From: an uncultured Alphaproteobacteria bacterium | GTDB taxonomy: Bacteria; Pseudomonadota; Alphaproteobacteria; RF32; CAG-239 | Direction of reading: 5' to 3' | DNA length: 64,000 nucleotides | Assembly (NCBI GenBank): GCA_944390315.1 | Contig: CALXPO010000022.1 | Coordinates: forward strand, 1 to 64,000 | Shown: positions 27,737 through 36,418 of the stretch, piece by piece | How positions within the stretch are numbered: position 1 is the stretch's first letter | Layout: each line of letters begins with the position of its first letter | Translations under genes and position numbers: made by a program | Notes under the pieces: model-generated | Seen by the model: only the letters and a program-made list of their open reading frames with translations | Database searches by the model: none | What the model was told of the DNA's origin: nothing

Positions 27737-29668
27737 CTATTCATGCAAGTGCGGCATTTGAGCTTCTTGTTTCAATGCGGCAACAAAGTCTTCCAACTTC
27801 ATAACTTCTTGTTTATCAGAGCCCAAACGACGTACGGTAACCGTTCCGTTTTCTTTTTCTTTGGCGCCGACAACGGCAATGACCGGAATTTTGGCTACGG
27901 AATGTTCACGAATTTTATAGTTAATTTTTTCATTGCGTAAATCTGTTTTGGCATAAAGTCCGGCTTCACGCAATTTGGCTGCAACTTCTTCGGCATAATC
28001 ATCGAATTCGCTGACAATCGGAGCAACGACGACTTGTTCCGGAGAGAGCCAGAGCGGTAATTTTCCGGCATGGTTTTCAATCAAAATGCCCAAAAAGCGT
28101 TCGATTGAACCGAACAAAGCACGGTGCAACATAACGGGTTGATGTTTTTCGCCATCTTCGCCGATATAAGAAATATCAAAACGTTGCGGCAAGTTCATAT
28201 CTACTTGAATTGTACCGCATTGCCATTCACGACCGATAGCGTCTTTCAAAATGAACTCAAGTTTTGGTCCATAGAAAGCGCCTTCGCCTTCATTGATTTC
28301 ATATTTATATCCGTGAGAGGTCAGGGCGTTGGCAAGAGCGTTTTCGCACAAATCCCAAATTTCGTCGGAACCAATACGATAAATACTGTCAGGACGGGTA
28401 GAAAGATAAATTTTTACATCTTCAAAGCCAAAGTCTTTGTAGATATCTAAAATTAACTTTAAGGTTGTAATACATTCATCTTCCATTTGTTCGGGTGTGC
28501 AGAAGATGTGGGCATCATCTTGAGTAAATTCGCGTACGCGCATCAAACCCATTAACGAGCCGGAAGCCTCATAGCGGTTAACTTTACCAAATTCAGCTAT
28601 TCTGAGGGGCAAATCGCGGTAAGATTTGATTCCTTGTTTATAAACCAATAATCCGCCCGGGCAGTTCATAGGTTTAATGCAGAACCATTTTTTTTCTTCG
28701 GTCTGACCGGAGTAGTTGTGAGCACCGTATTTATCCCAGTGACCGGAAATTTCCCATAAAACTCTATCCATAACGCGAGGGGTTGAGATTTCGATATAAC
28801 CGTTATGTTCTTGGCGGTTACGCATATATTCAATCAATTTGCGATAGATTTTGTAGCCTTTGTCGTGCCAAAAAACGGCTCCCGGCGCATACTCTGGTTC
28901 AAAGTGGAACAAGTCCATTTCTTTGCCCAATTTGCGGTGGTCACGTTTTTCGGCTTCTTCAAGCATTGTCAGGTAATCTTGCAAATCTTTTTTGTTGGCC
29001 CAAGCTGTTGCATAAATACGTTGCAACATTTCACGGTTGGAGTCGCCGCGCCAATAAGCCCCGGCCACTTTAGTCAATTTGAAAGCGTCGCCGATTTTTC
29101 CGGTTGAAGGAACGTGAGGTCCGCGGCAAAGGTCGGTGAAGTTGCCTTGAGAATAAAGGGAGATAACTTCCGATTCGGGAAGGTCTTCAATCAATTCGAC
29201 TTTGTAATGTTCGCCGATGGATTTGAAATATTCAATAGCTTCGTTTCTGGGCAAAACTTTGCGGGAAACTTTTTCGTCACGTTTAACGATTTCGTGCATT
29301 TTAGCTTCGATTTGTGCAAAATCTTCGGTTGTAAAAGGTTCTTTGCGAGCAAAATCGTAATAAAAACCGTTTTCGATAGCCGGTCCAATGGTAACTTGTA
29401 CATCGGGCCACAGTTCTTTAACGGCTTCAGCCATGACGTGAGAGCAAGAGTGACGCAAGATAGCCAAACCATCTTTATCTTTAGATGTGATAACGGTTAC
29501 GGTCGCATCGGTTGTGATCGGAGTGCTGAGATCTTGCAATTTATCATTAACCTTCACCGCTAAAGCATTTTTTGCTAAACCGGCACTTATTTTTTCGGCG
29601 ATTTCCAAACCGGAAACGGCGCCGTCGAAATTCATAATACTGCCATCCGGCAATTTTATAGCAACCAT
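27737..29668 (-). CDS. thrS: Threonyl-tRNA synthetase
   Basis: A 643-residue class II synthetase, normal length. Domain order is an N-terminal TGS domain (residues 1-60), an editing domain with HSCSHVMAEAVKELWP (HxxxH, about 75) and C/H zinc-like residues, the class II catalytic core with MNCPGG (Cys zinc ligand), MRVREFTQDDAHIFC, and a C-terminal anticodon-binding domain (QVVVAPIV onward). It charges tRNA-Thr and edits mischarged Ser. AAGGA precedes the start. No T-box or other leader is recognised in the 25 bases upstream. Confidence 0.97.
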   Translation of the reverse strand: MVAIKLPDGSIMNFDGAVSGLEIAEKISAGLAKNALAVKVNDKLQDLSTPITTDATVTVITSKDKDGLAILRHSCSHVMAEAVKELWPDVQVTIGPAIENGFYYDFARKEPFTTEDFAQIEAKMHEIVKRDEKVSRKVLPRNEAIEYFKSIGEHYKVELIEDLPESEVISLYSQGNFTDLCRGPHVPSTGKIGDAFKLTKVAGAYWRGDSNREMLQRIYATAWANKKDLQDYLTMLEEAEKRDHRKLGKEMDLFHFEPEYAPGAVFWHDKGYKIYRKLIEYMRNRQEHNGYIEISTPRVMDRVLWEISGHWDKYGAHNYSGQTEEKKWFCIKPMNCPGGLLVYKQGIKSYRDLPLRIAEFGKVNRYEASGSLMGLMRVREFTQDDAHIFCTPEQMEDECITTLKLILDIYKDFGFEDVKIYLSTRPDSIYRIGSDEIWDLCENALANALTSHGYKYEINEGEGAFYGPKLEFILKDAIGREWQCGTIQVDMNLPQRFDISYIGEDGEKHQPVMLHRALFGSIERFLGILIENHAGKLPLWLSPEQVVVAPIVSEFDDYAEEVAAKLREAGLYAKTDLRNEKINYKIREHSVAKIPVIAVVGAKEKENGTVTVRRLGSDKQEVMKLEDFVAALKQEAQMPHLHE

Positions 29669-29692
29669 TATCTTATCCTTTTAATTAAAATT

Positions 29693-30847
29693 TTATTTCA
29701 TATTTATAAGTTCGTTATAAACCGCAATAGTTTTATCACACATAATCTTTTTTGTAAAATTATCTCTGACATTTTTAATTGCGGCGGCGGAGATTTTTTT
29801 CTTTTCCTCCAAGGGGAGGTCGAGAGCCCATTCAAGCGCATCCGCCAACGCTTGCGGGTTATTGCTTTCAAATAATTTTCCGGTAACGCCGTCGATGGTA
29901 TTTTCGAGCGAACCGCCGATATTTGAAGCAATGACGATTTTTCCCATAGCTTGTCCTTCAATGGCGGCTCGTCCGAATGCTTCGGGCTCAATAGCCGTAG
30001 ACAAGACGATGTCCGAAACCATTAACAAGGCTGGGATATCAAAACTTTGACCGATAATTTTGACTTTGTGTTCCAGACCATATTTTTTAATCATATCTTT
30101 AAGTTCTTCGGTATATTTGACGCGTCCCTGATCGGAGCCGACAATCATGCAGAAAAAGTCACGGTCTTTAATTTTAGCGAGAGCTTCGAGTAACAAATGT
30201 TGACCTTTCCAACGAGTAATACGTCCGACGAGAGAAATAATCGGCAAGTCTTCAGGTATCTGATTTTCTTGAATGGTGCGAATAATACGTTCTTGTGAAA
30301 CAGCACCGGGTGAAAATTTGTCAATATCGACGCACCGCGGAATGAGTCTGATTTTATTTTCATCAACCTGATAGTTATCAATCATATGTTTTTTGATATG
30401 ATTGGAAATGGCGATAACAAGTTGTCCGTAAGTCATGACGCGGTTATAAAATTTTTTAATTCCTCTGGGACCCAAGCCGTATGTTCCGTGGAAGGTTGTT
30501 AAAAATTTAACACCGGCGCGTTTGGCTGCCCAATAAGCACTCCAAGCCGGAGCGCGTGAGCGAGCATGTACGATATTAATCCCGTTTTCTTTGATTATTT
30601 TTTCCAATTTTAATGAATTAAGATAAATTTTTATCGGATTTTTGGTTTTTAACGGCAGCGTAAAATGAGGAACTTTAATTTTATCTAATTCGTATTCCAT
30701 ACGACCGCCTGCAGAAGCGACGAAATTTTTAATTTCGGCATCTTGCAAAGCAGAAGCGATTTCGATTGTTCCCATTTCGACACCGCCGTGGTTGAGTTCG
30801 GGTAGGACTTGTAGAACAACTGGTTTTTGTACTTTACCTTTTTCCAT
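29693..30847 (-). CDS. Glycosyltransferase, GT4 family
   Basis: A 384-residue GT-B-fold enzyme. The N-terminal half carries LPELNHGGVEMGTIEIA, the acceptor side; the C-terminal half has LVGRITRWKGQHLLLEA and the retaining-type EPEAFGRAAIEGQAMG (EX7E pattern) that binds the sugar nucleotide. There is no membrane anchor. It most likely builds a surface glycan such as LPS core or capsule, but sugar and acceptor cannot be predicted. It sits 24 bases upstream of thrS on the same strand, and diverges from the hydrolase gene. Confidence 0.88.
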   Translation of the reverse strand: MEKGKVQKPVVLQVLPELNHGGVEMGTIEIASALQDAEIKNFVASAGGRMEYELDKIKVPHFTLPLKTKNPIKIYLNSLKLEKIIKENGINIVHARSRAPAWSAYWAAKRAGVKFLTTFHGTYGLGPRGIKKFYNRVMTYGQLVIAISNHIKKHMIDNYQVDENKIRLIPRCVDIDKFSPGAVSQERIIRTIQENQIPEDLPIISLVGRITRWKGQHLLLEALAKIKDRDFFCMIVGSDQGRVKYTEELKDMIKKYGLEHKVKIIGQSFDIPALLMVSDIVLSTAIEPEAFGRAAIEGQAMGKIVIASNIGGSLENTIDGVTGKLFESNNPQALADALEWALDLPLEEKKKISAAAIKNVRDNFTKKIMCDKTIAVYNELINMK

Positions 30848-30901
30848 TTTCTTAATATAATCCTCGCAGTTTTAAATTAATTTATGTTGGACCGACTAAT
30901 T

Positions 30902-31645
30902 ATGTCAAAGTACACTTTTAAATCTTGCTTTGCAACAGATTTTGAACATATTGCGCCAAAAAATAATGCACCGACGATTTTATATCTGCATGGTTTTTGT
31001 TCGGATTGCTGGGGAAAGAAGCCTGAAACGGTCAAATGCTTTTGTTTGGAGCATGGTGTGGGGTTGTTTCGTTTTGATTATGCGGGACACGGGTCGGATA
31101 GAGAAAATTTGGATAAAGCCGATTTCGAAATTTGGAAAAGTCAGGTTTTAGAAGTCATTGACGAAGCCATAACGGGAGATGTGGTCTGTGTCGGCTCTTC
31201 CATGGGCGGCTGGCTGTCACTGATTGCGGCAATAGCGCGTCCCGAGCGTGTTAAAGGTGTGGTAGGCTTGGCGGCGGCGCCGAATTTTGTGAAAAGATTT
31301 GCCTCAATGGTCACGGCCGAACAAAAAGCCGATTTGGCGCAAAAAGGTCAGTTTAGTTTTGGTAATAAAGATTTTACTTATACGATTACCCAAAGATTTA
31401 TAGATACGGCTTTTCAGAATTGTTTGCCCGAAAACGAAAAATCGTGGCCGATAGATTGTCCGGTGCATTTTATTCAAGGAATGCAGGATGCCAGTCTGCC
31501 ATGGCAATGTGCTTTGGATTTTGTGCGGGCCGTCCGCTCCGAAAATGTTGAGCTGAAATTGCTCAAAGCCTCCAATCACCGCCTAAATGATGATGATGCA
31601 CAGACAGAATTGCTTAATTCTTTGGCAAAGGTTGTGAATATCTGA
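30902..31645 (+). CDS. Alpha/beta hydrolase (serine hydrolase)
   Basis: About 247 residues. The catalytic triad is visible: nucleophile Ser in VGSSMGGW (GxSxG, near residue 97), acid Asp in IQGMQDASLP, and His in ASNHRLND. The oxyanion-hole strand is LYLHGFCSD. The closest look is to short-chain carboxylesterases or palmitoyl-thioesterase-like hydrolases (ABHD10-type). The in-frame ATG at 30884 is an alternative start; neither has a strong Shine-Dalgarno. It precedes the FliF-FliG fusion gene by about 72 bases, which may or may not share its promoter. Confidence 0.82.
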   Translation: MSKYTFKSCFATDFEHIAPKNNAPTILYLHGFCSDCWGKKPETVKCFCLEHGVGLFRFDYAGHGSDRENLDKADFEIWKSQVLEVIDEAITGDVVCVGSSMGGWLSLIAAIARPERVKGVVGLAAAPNFVKRFASMVTAEQKADLAQKGQFSFGNKDFTYTITQRFIDTAFQNCLPENEKSWPIDCPVHFIQGMQDASLPWQCALDFVRAVRSENVELKLLKASNHRLNDDDAQTELLNSLAKVVNI

Positions 31646-31717
31646 AAAAATTGCTTTTTATAATAAGTGAAAAAAGACTACTCTAAAATAAAAAATGATG
31701 TAAATCAGGTGAGAAAA

Positions 31718-33088
31718 GTGAAACAGCAAAAAAAACATTATTCATGTGCTCAAGGTTTGGCCGCTGCCGCGGTCAGTTTTGCTCTGGGTTTGGCGGTCAT
31801 CTTGTTTGCGGCGGCCGCGTTAACTGACCGGCGACCGACAATCAATGTATATGAAACTTCGGAAAGCCGAGACGGCGCGCGTCGTGCCGAAGAGATATTT
31901 TTGGCCAAACGCATTGTGAATGTGTTGGAACCTTTAGTCGGCAAAAATAAAGTAAAAGCCGAAGTTTCACTCGATGTCGATTATGATACCGTTGCCACCA
32001 GCGAAGAAATGTATGATCCAAACGGACAGGTCTTGCGTTCGTATAAAGCGGCACAAAATTTTGCCAGCGAGGGCGAATATGCCCTTAACAAATATAATCG
32101 ACTGATTGTCCAAAACGGCGGACAAATTAAACAAATGTCGGTTCTGGTTTTGATTGAAGGAGTTAAAAAAGGTGATGAATATTTTGCTCATTCTTCAAAC
32201 GAACTCAATGCTTATGCCGCTTTAATCACACCGGTTATCGGTTTTGTTGCCGAACGCGGCGACAGATTGCAAATCGAAAATTATCGTCCGCAAAATTCAT
32301 CTTCTTTTGTTTCGGCTAACTGGGGCTGTTTGCTCGGTATTATCATAATTTTGATTTTACTGTGGTTGATTAACAAAAAACCGCAAGAAAAAACACCAAA
32401 CAAAAAAAATCAACTGCCTTTATGGGATAAATTGGAACAGTCGGATGGTAAGAGCCTTGCCGAGTTTTTACGGAATGAAAATCCTGCAATAACGGCTTAT
32501 GTCCTCGGAAAACTCAGTCCCGATACGGCTTCATCCGTGCTCAATGCACTGCCGATGGCAACAGCCGTTGATGTTCTGTTGGCCATGAGCGAAAATGCGC
32601 CGATAACACGAGAAGTTGCAAAAGCCATAGAGCAATCTTTGACAAACTCATTGTTTCAAGAAAAAAAACGTGAACGTCAAAGTGTTTATAAACTCTTTTC
32701 TTTGATGAATTTGACTAAACAAAAACAAATGCTGGAAGTCTTGGAAAAACAGAATTCACCTTTGGCTGATAAATTACGTGAACTGATGTTTAATTTTGAA
32801 GATTTTGTGAATGTCTCTGACAAAGATATCAGACGTCTGTTCGATGATGTTGAAGCCGAAAGATTAGCCGTAGCCTTGCGCGGTGCTTCCGAAAAATTAA
32901 AACAACATCTTTTTGCCAATATGTCTTCGGCAGCGGCGGAATATGTTCAAAAACAGATGAATGAAATGGGACCTGTACGTCTGATTGAAGTTGAAAAAGC
33001 TCAGGCAGAAATTATCTGTTTGGCACAATCTTTGGCATCCCGCGGAAAAATAAGTCTGGACGATACAAAGAGCGGAGGTCGACATTAA
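31718..33088 (+). CDS. Natural FliF-FliG fusion protein (MS-ring RBM3 domain joined to FliG middle and C domains)
   Basis: About 456 residues from the GTG at 31718, which follows AGGTGAG; a GTG at 31667 is in frame but has no such site. Membrane segment 1 is at about 13-36. Residues about 57-190 match the FliF RBM3 domain, including AEVSLDVDYDT, EEMYDPNGQVLRS and VGFVAERGDRLQIEN. Membrane segment 2 is at 203-219. After a short basic linker, residues about 245-355 match FliG middle domain (AEFLRNENPAITAYVLGKL) and 356-447 the FliG C domain (MFNFEDFVNVSDKDIRRLF, ALRGASEKLKQHLFANMS, MGPVRLIEVE). RBM1, RBM2 and FliG N are absent. Normal FliF is about 550 and FliG about 330 residues. It is the first gene of the cluster reaching to 36412. 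Confidence 0.88.
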   Translation: MKQQKKHYSCAQGLAAAAVSFALGLAVILFAAAALTDRRPTINVYETSESRDGARRAEEIFLAKRIVNVLEPLVGKNKVKAEVSLDVDYDTVATSEEMYDPNGQVLRSYKAAQNFASEGEYALNKYNRLIVQNGGQIKQMSVLVLIEGVKKGDEYFAHSSNELNAYAALITPVIGFVAERGDRLQIENYRPQNSSSFVSANWGCLLGIIIILILLWLINKKPQEKTPNKKNQLPLWDKLEQSDGKSLAEFLRNENPAITAYVLGKLSPDTASSVLNALPMATAVDVLLAMSENAPITREVAKAIEQSLTNSLFQEKKRERQSVYKLFSLMNLTKQKQMLEVLEKQNSPLADKLRELMFNFEDFVNVSDKDIRRLFDDVEAERLAVALRGASEKLKQHLFANMSSAAAEYVQKQMNEMGPVRLIEVEKAQAEIICLAQSLASRGKISLDDTKSGGRH

Positions 33089-33507
33089 TGGTCCAAAAAG
33101 AGATTGAGTCCAATAATATAAAAATTACGGATGAAAATGCTCCCGCCGTTTTAGATTTGTCAATTAATCGTCCTTTTGTTCCAAAATTTGAACCCGATGA
33201 GCAAAATAATCAACAATTACTCAGTCGCATACAAGAGCTTTTGCAACAAACTAAAAAAGAAGCTAAGGATAAACAGAACAGATTTGAAAATTTTCCGCTT
33301 GATATGACAGTAGAATTCGGTCAAATTGAGATAAACAATAGTGATTTGAAAAACATAGAAAACGGCATTGATACAAAAGTTAAGCACAATATCGGCGATA
33401 ATGTCAATATTTGCTTAAACGGTCATCTTGCTGCTAAGGGAAAGCTCATGTCAAAAGATGGCAAACTTGGCGTATTGTTGACCCAGATAGTAAAAATCGA
33501 GGAGTAA
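33088..33507 (+). CDS. fliN: FliN-like flagellar switch protein (SpoA domain)
   Basis: A 139-residue protein. Residues about 60-137 fit the FliN/SpoA domain: FPLDMTVEFGQIEI, then a hydrophobic strand and NVNICLNGHLAAKGKLMSKD and LGVLLTQIVKI, parallel to the FliN pattern of PVQLTVELG...ILVNGxLIAxGEVV...GVRITDI. In flagella FliN forms the lower C-ring and binds export components. The N-terminal 55 residues are polar and unlike a standard FliN. Its ATG overlaps the stop of the FliF-FliG gene (TAATG), so both are coupled. No fliM is present nearby, which is unusual because FliM normally bridges FliG and FliN. Confidence 0.8.
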   Translation: MVQKEIESNNIKITDENAPAVLDLSINRPFVPKFEPDEQNNQQLLSRIQELLQQTKKEAKDKQNRFENFPLDMTVEFGQIEINNSDLKNIENGIDTKVKHNIGDNVNICLNGHLAAKGKLMSKDGKLGVLLTQIVKIEE

Positions 33508-33509
33508 AA

Positions 33510-34457
33510 ATGCGAATAAAAAAATTCGTCGATAACGATATGATACGTTTAATGCACCGTGTTAAAGAAGAGTTGGGAGACGAAGCGGTTATTGTATCTA
33601 CATCACAAACGGCTGACGGACGCAGTGAATTGGTTGCGGCTGTTGAAACGGATGATGTTGAATTTTCGGATAAGGACGAACCACAAATTTATGCGGCTTC
33701 ATATAGCGATGCCGTCATTCGCGAACGTCTTGATTTTCACGAAACAGGAGCTTTGGCACAGGCAAAATTACTGTCTTTATGTCGCCGCAAAGCTATTGAG
33801 GCAAATCTGAAAGATGATGCCGAAATTTTAACGTCTGTTTTGAGTGATTTGTTTACCACGTATGACATTTTGGATAAAATTCACCCCATAAAAGTTTTTG
33901 TCGGTTTACAAGGAAGCGGAAAAACGACAGCCTTGGTTAAAACGGCGGCTTTAGCTCATTTTAAGGGTCTGTCTGCGGCTATTGTCAGTATGGATACGGT
34001 TAGAGCCGGAGCCAATGCGCAATTACGAGCTTTTGCAGGGATTCTGGGCGTGGAGTTTAATCCGCTGACACATGCTAAAGAATTGCTGCAAACGATTCGA
34101 CAGGCGAGCGCAACAAATGATTTGGTGCTGGTTGATACTCCCGGATTAAATCCGTTTTCAGCAGATGACAATGAGCGTCTTAAAGAGCTTGTTGCAGAGT
34201 CAGGCGGAGAAACCATATTAACACTTGATGCCGGATATAATGCTTATGATGCAGGAGAAACCGGATTTTTGTTTGCGCAAGCCGGTGCAACATGTTTGCT
34301 TCCGACAAAATTAGATTTATGCCGAAGAATGGGCGGGTTGCTGTCAGCAGCGGTAGAAGGAGGTTTTCGTTTGGGCTGGGCATCGGTCAGTTCCAATATA
34401 ACTAATGGGTTAACATCTTTGGATATGCCGTCATTGGCGCGGGCTCTGTTGGCTTAG
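33510..34457 (+). CDS. flhF: FlhF-like SRP-family GTPase
   Basis: A 315-residue protein, shorter than most FlhF (about 380-480). The N-terminal B-like domain begins MRIKKFVDNDMIRLMHRVKEEL and ends with an acidic linker. The GTPase core has P-loop VGLQGSGKTTALVK, VSMDTVRAGANAQLRAFA (SRP-type insertion region), DTPG and TKLD specificity motif. FlhF places the first flagellar components, notably FliF, at the pole in polarly flagellated bacteria. GAGGAG precedes the ATG, three bases after fliN. Finding FlhF beside a FliF-FliG fusion supports a polar or membrane-targeted ring. Confidence 0.88.
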   Translation: MRIKKFVDNDMIRLMHRVKEELGDEAVIVSTSQTADGRSELVAAVETDDVEFSDKDEPQIYAASYSDAVIRERLDFHETGALAQAKLLSLCRRKAIEANLKDDAEILTSVLSDLFTTYDILDKIHPIKVFVGLQGSGKTTALVKTAALAHFKGLSAAIVSMDTVRAGANAQLRAFAGILGVEFNPLTHAKELLQTIRQASATNDLVLVDTPGLNPFSADDNERLKELVAESGGETILTLDAGYNAYDAGETGFLFAQAGATCLLPTKLDLCRRMGGLLSAAVEGGFRLGWASVSSNITNGLTSLDMPSLARALLA

Positions 34458-34467
34458 GGGAGTTATG

Positions 34468-35268
34468 ATGGAGCAGTATATCAGAACAGATTTCAAAGAT
34501 TTACGCTTACAACAAGCTAACCGAATGATTGCAATTGCCTCAGGCAAAGGCGGAGTCGGTAAAACGTGGTTTTCCATCACGTTAGCACATGCTTTGAGCG
34601 CGATGAAACAAAAAACACTGTTGTTTGACGGCGATTTGGGAATGGCCAATATTGATGTGCAATTAGGACTGATGGTGCCTTTTGATTTAGGAAATGTTGT
34701 TACCGGTGCCACAACGCTCAATCAGGTTGTCCATTATTGCGACAAGTGCAGATTTGATGTTATTGCCGGACGTTCCGGTTCGGGCGGATTGGCTTCAATG
34801 CCGATAGGGCGGTTACAAATTTTGGCAGAAGATTTAGCATTGCTTTCGGGATCGTATGATAAAGTCATTTTAGATATGGGAGCAGGGGTCGAAAAATCGA
34901 TTCGTATTTTATCAGGTATGTCCGGACGTGTGATTGTCGTATGTACCGATGAACCAACGGCCCTAACGGACGCTTATGCTTTTATCAAATTAATGAATAT
35001 GCAATATCCCAAATGCCGCTTGGAAGTCGTTGTTAATCAGGCCGAGAGCTTGCGTGAAGGTAAGCAGACATTTGACATTTTGCAAAAAGCATGTCAAACC
35101 TTTTTAAAAATATCGCCGCCGTTGCTGGGAATTGTACGCCGAGATGCTCGTGTTCGTGATGCCATTCGCAGCCAGATGCCGCTAATCAGCCGTTACCCGA
35201 CTTGCGAAGCCGCGGAAGATGTGATTGAAATAGCTCAAAAGATTTTGCAGGATGAAAAAAATGTATAA
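34468..35268 (+). CDS. flhG: FlhG/MinD-like ATPase
   Basis: About 266 residues. The deviant Walker A motif ASGKGGVGKTW, LLFDGDLGMANIDVQLGL (Walker B region with conserved aspartates) and the C-terminal domain with VVVNQAES identify the ParA/MinD superfamily, FlhG branch. FlhG stimulates FlhF GTPase and limits flagellar number. A clear DQAxxLR activation helix is not evident at the N-terminus, though an LQQANRM segment lies there. The C-terminal amphipathic membrane helix typical of MinD is replaced by ...EIAQKILQDEKNV. GGGGAG lies five bases before the second ATG (34468), preferred over 34465. Confidence 0.87.
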   Translation: MEQYIRTDFKDLRLQQANRMIAIASGKGGVGKTWFSITLAHALSAMKQKTLLFDGDLGMANIDVQLGLMVPFDLGNVVTGATTLNQVVHYCDKCRFDVIAGRSGSGGLASMPIGRLQILAEDLALLSGSYDKVILDMGAGVEKSIRILSGMSGRVIVVCTDEPTALTDAYAFIKLMNMQYPKCRLEVVVNQAESLREGKQTFDILQKACQTFLKISPPLLGIVRRDARVRDAIRSQMPLISRYPTCEAAEDVIEIAQKILQDEKNV

Positions 35269-36412
35269 TCAAGATCCTTTAGAATATTATCAAATTTTGG
35301 ATGTTTCGCCCGATGCCGATGCAAAGACCATCAAACTTCATTATCGGGATAAAGCAAAAGAATGGCATCCCGATTATAACAAAGCTGAGGATGCAATAGA
35401 ACATTTTCAAAAACTCTCCGTGGCATATGATATATTGCAAGACGAGAATAAGCGTTTGCGATATGACTTGCTGGCCTGCATTTATGATAAAGATAATTTT
35501 CCTCAGATGGATGCGCTGAGCATTTTGAAAGATAGGATGAACGAAGAAAATCCAGATGTCCGAGCTTTTGACTTACGTTATGTTTTCGGCAAGATTATTA
35601 AATTTTCACATCGTGAAGAGCGTCTTATTTGTACGGAAAAGCAAGCACTTAATGAAATTCTGAAATGTTCTCTGTCTAACTGGCTTTGCGGCTGGTGGGG
35701 AATAAAATCTTTCGCAGTCAATTGTCGGGCTCTGATTGCCAATTATAAACATATCGGTACCAATCGGCAGGACAATTTAACCGTATTATTGCATAATGCT
35801 TTAGCCTATGATGAAGAAAAAAAGGAAAAAAAATCGCTTTACTCTGCAATCTTAGCTTTGGAATATGCTTTGCCCGAGCAACGTCCGTTGATAGAACGTT
35901 TTATTAAAAGGTTAGGCGGAAAAGTTCAAAAGCCGCCGCGTTGGCGTTGGTTTAGGTTAAAAGCCGCTAATTTACTAGTACCGTTTATTCTGTTGATGGT
36001 TATCTTGTCGCCGATTGCAAATTCTGTGTTTGGCGGCCTGCAACAATATGTCAGAAAAGAAAACGAAATTACCTATTTTCAAAAAGTTCAATTTAACAAT
36101 GGCGGTGAAACTTTTGATGATATTGTCGTTTCTAAGATTTTTGATATTCCGGTTGATATTTATGATGACAAGATGCTTTATCACCTCAAAGCCGATACGG
36201 ATGTGATGTATGGTCCGGGAGACAAATTTGATGTTATGGCGAAAGGAGTTGAGGGACAAACGGTTCGTTTAACCGGATTTACGCCGGATAAGAGTTGGTA
36301 TAGGATTATGCTTGATAACGGTGAAATGGGTTTTGTTGAGAAAAACGCTGTTGAACAAGGTATGGGTAAAGCGCCGTCCATCGGGAGCAAAATCGTGGCC
36401 GAAACACGATAA
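35261..36412 (+). CDS. Membrane J-domain protein with C-terminal SH3-like domain
   Basis: About 383 residues. Residues 1-72 are a DnaJ domain with the HPD motif intact (EWHPDYN), so it can stimulate a DnaK-type ATPase. A long helical middle follows. A single membrane segment lies at about 228-246 (LLVPFILLMVILSPIANS). The C-terminal 100 residues are beta-rich and look like a bacterial SH3 domain (VMYGPGDKFDVMAKG, WYRIMLDNGEMGFVEK). By topology the J-domain is cytosolic and the SH3 domain periplasmic. It overlaps flhG by eight bases, so it is coupled to the switch cluster. ATG 35261 follows AGGA; 35252 is an alternative. Confidence 0.83.
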   Translation: MYNQDPLEYYQILDVSPDADAKTIKLHYRDKAKEWHPDYNKAEDAIEHFQKLSVAYDILQDENKRLRYDLLACIYDKDNFPQMDALSILKDRMNEENPDVRAFDLRYVFGKIIKFSHREERLICTEKQALNEILKCSLSNWLCGWWGIKSFAVNCRALIANYKHIGTNRQDNLTVLLHNALAYDEEKKEKKSLYSAILALEYALPEQRPLIERFIKRLGGKVQKPPRWRWFRLKAANLLVPFILLMVILSPIANSVFGGLQQYVRKENEITYFQKVQFNNGGETFDDIVVSKIFDIPVDIYDDKMLYHLKADTDVMYGPGDKFDVMAKGVEGQTVRLTGFTPDKSWYRIMLDNGEMGFVEKNAVEQGMGKAPSIGSKIVAETR

Positions 36413-36418
36413 TCAGAT

